NCBI GenBank assembly: GCA_025529335.1
Contig: JAMYHX010000098.1
Coordinates: forward strand, 42,827 to 106,826
Direction of reading: 5' to 3'
Length of the DNA stretch: 64,000 bases
Source: Rhizopus sp. PT2906
Taxonomy: Eukaryota > Mucoromycota > Mucoromycetes > Mucorales > Rhizopodaceae
Position numbers and translations under genes: made by a program. Under the pieces are notes generated by a model. That model saw nothing but the letters and a program-made list of their open reading frames with translations, made no database searches and was not told the DNA's origin. Below are positions 60,404 to 64,000 of this stretch, in pieces. How positions within the stretch are numbered: position 1 is the first letter of the stretch; the number at the start of each line of letters is the position of its first letter.

Positions 60404-60673
60404 ATGGATACCTGCACAAATTGTTCACGAAGAGTTTATGTTATCGAGAAAGTCGAGGCAAATGGTCGTATATATCATAAGAGTTGTTTCAAGGTAAGAT
60501 CGGTAATGTTATATAAAAGTCAATTGACACCCGATTGTGAGTAGTGTAAAGATGAAGGATGTCGTTTGACTATAGCCAATTTTCATTATTATGGTGGTGA
60601 TCTCTTTTGTCCAAAACACGTCCCTAAATTTAACGCAATTGTCTCTCCAAGAACACCCAAGGCTTCATTATAA
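60404..60673 (+). CDS. Small single-LIM-domain protein
   Basis: Two exons (60404-60493, 60545-60673) give 72 residues: MDTCTNCSRRVYVIEKVEAN, IYHKSCFKCKDEGC, FHYYGGDLFCPKHVPKF. The zinc ligands C-x2-C, H-x2-C, C and C, and C-x2-H follow the LIM pattern; the second zinc site has four residues (CKDEGC) between its first two Cys instead of two, a variant also seen in fungal LIM proteins. With only one LIM domain and a short tail it resembles CRIP-type adaptors of the actin cytoskeleton. Convergent with the NRAMP gene, 122 bp apart. Confidence 0.88.
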
Positions 60674-60795
60674 TTCATTCATTATACCACAAAAGGCATT
60701 CTATAATAAACTAATAACATAAATTTGTCTCCTTTCTTAATTAAGCATGATGTTTATTCCAATGAATCACACGAGGAAATCAGTGATACAAATGT

Positions 60796-62601
60796 TTATG
60801 CTAAACCTCCATTTCCTACTACTTCTGTCTCCTTGTCATCAACAGGTATTTCTAGGGGCATATATATCAGGTAGACTATAAAGGCAAAATAAATGAGCCC
60901 AAACACAACCGCATACGTTGGCCAACTCAAATCATCCAGGTAATTCAAAAATAGATACACATTGAATCCAATGACGATAAAAGATATCGACCAGGCAATT
61001 AAATTCATGATGAGCGAATTCTTAAAATTGGGAGACATAATCTTGGAGGAGGCGGTTAGCTTTAATATAGGTATAATGGCTGCAGGAAGACAAAGGCTAT
61101 AAAGACGACAAGTGTAAGAACGAGGTATTCTATGAATATTATCACTTGCCTTTGCAAAACATTTAAAAATTCGCCCATGGTATCAAATCTATCGACTGCA
61201 AAAATGGCAACAGTCATGCTAGGAACAAGCGCAACTGCGCGCGTGACAGCAACTCGATGCCACTGCTTCTTAAAGATAGCTCCTAGAAATCCTTCGACAA
61301 CCTATCCAACTTTAGTTAGACTCGACATAGACAGATGGGCGGACTTACATATTGCCCCGCTAAGGTCCCTGTCATGGTCGAACATTGACCTGCAGCGAGT
61401 AAACCTAAGGCCCAAAAATACTTTGCATATTTTCCCAATGTACTTGATAACACCTCAGAGGCATCGTACAGGCCAGGCAGTTGTGTGATCACCTGTCCTG
61501 GATTGTAAAATACCTGAGCAAACACAACAACAATGGCAAGGTTAATCAGGTATGACGTGATAAGGGCTAATGTGGATTCAATAGCAAAATAAAAGTTGGC
61601 TTCCTTCTTTTTGTTATCACTTGGATTATGTCCTAAATGCCGAGACATGACAAGTGCACTGCATTTTTACATTAGCATATGCTTCTCCTTTTCTTTGTAG
61701 AAACTTTTTTATTTTACCTGTGCAGAAACATATTGTGAGGCATAATAACACATCCAACCATACCTACTGCTTGGACCTTGGCATCTTCAGGAATCTCGGG
61801 CACTAGAATGCCTTTTAGTAACAACTCCATGTCTGGATGGGAAGCAAACATTTCGATCCAGAAGCATGCGATCATAAGTCCAATCAAGCTCATGAAGAAT
61901 GCCTCCATCTTTCGTACTCCGTATTGCTGCAGCCACATAAAAAAGAATGTATCAGTCGCAGTAATTATCACACCTACCCACAGCTTGAGCCGAAAGATGA
62001 TTTTAAGTGCGATGGCTGTACCAATGATCTCCTGTATGTCGGATCCAATAATGGCCAACTGTGTAAATATCCATATCATCACTGATGTTGGTCGTGTATA
62101 GTTTTTGCGGATCAGCTGTGCTAAATGCTTTTGTGTCACTACCCCTAATCTCGCAGAAAGTATTTGAATCATCAATCCTGCCATGTGAGACCATAGTAGC
62201 AACCACAAGAGTTTGTACCCTGCTATGGCTCCTGCTTGTAAGTCTGATTCTAGGTTTCCTGGATCTAGATACGCGATAGACCTAATGTTTTATCAATACA
62301 TAGTCGTATGCATATATAGCTGCATTAATTTACATCAACCAACCTATAAATGAAAAATTCGTCATGATTCACGATCTGAACAATCATCAATATTATTACC
62401 TGGGCCTGTGTACTTTAATAATTTTTGAAATGAAAATGTAGAGCTCTCTTCTTCTGGCCCAGTATTCACTTGTCCTTTCACATCAATTTCAACATTCCAA
62501 TTGTAACCTTGATGATCACCAGTTAGGGTATTGTAGCTACTACTTTCGAGACTAGGTTGAATTAAACTTGAATTCTCTGAAGGCTCTCCTCGATGCCTCA
62601 T
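60796..62601 (-). CDS. NRAMP-family divalent metal transporter
   Basis: Multi-exon gene from the ATG at 62601 (MRHRGEPSENSS, hydrophilic N-terminus) to the stop at 60796. TM1 reads KYTGPG... and IAYLDPGNLESDL, the DPGN metal-binding motif; TM6 has VGMVGCVIMPHNMFLHR with the MPH/N motif. Other blocks: LWLLLWSHMAGLMIQILSAR, GSDIQEIIGTAIALKI, GLLAAGQCSTMTGTLAGQY. These identify an Smf-type H+-coupled Mn/Fe transporter with about 11-12 helices. The C-terminus ends PVDDKETEVVGNGGLA. Plasma membrane versus endosome/vacuole location cannot be read from the sequence. An (AAAAG)n purine tract lies just upstream near 62630-62655. Confidence 0.94.
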
Positions 62602-64000
62602 ATTATGATATGAATAGAATAGCTTAAAAAAAGAAGAAAAGAAAAGAAAAGAAAGGCTGAATTTATCCAGATTAGCTTCCTTTTATAGATTGTATTACCG
62701 CACCCGTTTTTCATTTTACATTTGAAAGCGGATAATCAAATAAAATATATATGATCTCATCAAGCAGTGAAACTCAATTAAACGGTTGATTTTCCATATA
62801 CCAAGCCAAAATATGTAATGATGGATTTAGGCTAGAGGCTGTTATCACTAACACACCCTTTCCAGAAAGTAAATACGCCTTTGGTGAACAGTAAATGCAT
62901 ACAATGACGAGAACAAAATGCATGTTGTACGAAATGTCGCCCTAACTTGTCGCATTTATGTAAAGTTGTATTATAAAAATCAACAAGATGCGACATTGTT
63001 TTCTGGAAACACTGTATACAAGCCTTGGTATCTGTGAGTATATAAGAACACATCAAGTGCTCGTCTTTCTTTTTATTTCTTTTCTACATTTACACTTGAA
63101 ACCATGTGATAATGAACATTCAATTCTTGTATGAACATAGGAAAGGTTCTGTCGTCAACGAGTACGGCAGGCCAGAATCAATGGATTATATTGTTGATGA
63201 GGAGTGGTTTTCGTCTTCAAAAATTGAACTCTTCTACACAATATTTAGCTCAACTGCATCGGAAAAGTGAGAAAGTGATAGTGTAGTATCCACGCTACCA
63301 TTCAGTGCTTAAATATAGTCAACTCCGCAGCTTTCTTGGTATATAAATGTTGATTGTGTTATCATCTCCTTTTTCTCTTTACTTTATCTCCAATAAAGAT
63401 ATACACAGTTTCATCGTACATTTACTTTGTCTAAATATTACAAAACCAAATACAACAGGTGTCCATGAACGGACAAAGCAAGCTAAAGCATCCAGAAACA
63501 AAAAGACATCATCACAAAGTCAGTTATAGGTTGTAATGGCGATGCCTATGCAATAAAACGTCGCCTCTTAGTTTTTTCTGAGGAAGCTTTTGATTATCTT
63601 TTATAATGTCTATTGTAGCCTTACGAGATGAAGAACTCTTTCTTTTATAAAGACGGACAAAACAATATTTATAATGAAAACGGTCAATTAACGTATAATC
63701 CTATGGATTCCTTTTTTGCCTGCCAATCAAAACTTCTGTTACCATTCAATTTTTTAAAAGTGGCACAGGTACAAGTCAGGCTGGTGAATATTGGTGGTTA
63801 CAAAAAAAAGTAATCGCAGGTCTCCGTTGGGTCTCCAGATATGGTCACACTCAACCTACCTAACCTCTCTTTGTTTTCAACTGACAGATAATTGACAAAG
63901 AGTTGAGCCCTGAAAGTGACATCTCTTATGAAGTCTGACAATGTAGCGATTCTTTGAATGAGGGGAGCATGTTCCTCGCGTAGTATTGATTTAAGATATA
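62602..64000. other. Right-hand intergenic region, no supported gene
   Basis: About 1.4 kb. Contains an inverted repeat TGTCGCAT/ATGCGACA (62948-62955 and 988-995 of the same line, i.e. 62988-62995), a plus ORF at 63628-63813 (MKNSFFYKDGQNN) that could continue over an intron to about 63895, and a minus-strand stretch near the right end that looks faintly like a transposon tail. None is strong enough to call. Confidence 0.4.

Noticed and set aside
62948..62995. Inverted repeat TGTCGCAT/ATGCGACA
   Set aside because: Eight-base arms with a 32-base gap are expected by chance at this scale; no associated gene.
63628..63895. Possible two-exon small gene starting MKNSFFYKDGQNN
   Set aside because: No recognisable family and the intron is only one of several possible readings.

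Overview
The window is nuclear DNA of a filamentous fungus, most likely a Mucoromycota (Mucorales-type) genome. It is AT-rich, has dense genes with many short (about 45-60 nt) GT-AG introns, and carries lineage markers such as a CotH-family protein, a fungal EXORDIUM/PHI-1-like protein, SPX-VTC polyphosphate proteins and a Fanzor-like element. No bacterial operons, CRISPR arrays or rRNA genes are present, and I found no convincing tRNA. Gene models below are hand-spliced from the sequence; where a reading frame could not be carried across a junction I say so.

Layout. 0-2 kb: an ARID-domain Rsc9/ARID2-type chromatin-remodeller subunit running off the left edge. 3.9-4.6 kb: a small forkhead factor. 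5.7-7.0 kb: a double-RING plus LON-domain ubiquitin ligase. 7.6-8.4 kb: a broken Tc1 transposase ending in a long poly-T tract. 8.5-10.5 kb: an Asteroid/XPG-type nuclease. 11.5-13.3 kb: a serine incorporator (TMS1), convergent with Mediator MED6 (13.4-14.4 kb). 14.55-18.74 kb: a transposon graveyard with a degenerate Fanzor-like ORF and a degenerate MULE transposase, both on the minus strand. 18.9-20.1 kb: proteasome subunit Rpn11.

20-28 kb: two SPX-VTC-transmembrane (polyphosphate polymerase complex) paralogues flanking an unusual HNH/zinc-finger protein. 28.3-32.9 kb: TRAPPC11, divergent from PDCD5 (33.1-33.8 kb). 34.7-36.5 kb: a membrane UDP-glycosyltransferase. 36.5-40 kb: mostly gene-free with one interrupted ORF. 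40-41.7 kb: an unrecognised seven-helix membrane protein. 42.1-43.1 kb: EXORDIUM-like secreted protein. 44.6-46.7 kb: a single-pass protein with a repeated LS(I/V)AE(R/T)FM motif and an LEA-2-like domain. 46.9-49.0 kb: CotH-family protein. 49.5-50.4 kb: ARL5-type GTPase. 50.7-51.9 kb: a decayed PD-(D/E)XK-like ORF.

52.7-56.9 kb: a P4-ATPase flippase. 57.1-57.8 kb: ribosomal protein L24, whose frame seems to require a one-nucleotide exon. 58.3-59.4 kb: a coiled-coil/proline-rich protein tail-to-tail with a CENP-X/MHF2-like gene. 60.4-60.7 kb: a single-LIM protein, convergent with an NRAMP metal transporter (60.8-62.6 kb). 62.6-64 kb holds no gene I can support.

The genes do not form one pathway. 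Themes are phosphate and metal homeostasis (VTC pair, NRAMP), membrane trafficking and lipid asymmetry (TRAPPC11, ARL5, P4-ATPase, TMS1), chromatin/transcription (Rsc9-like, forkhead, MED6, CENP-X) and protein turnover (Rpn11, RING-LON). The strongest novelty candidates are the one-nucleotide exon in the L24 gene, the Fanzor-like/MULE remnant pair, and the HNH protein between the VTC genes.
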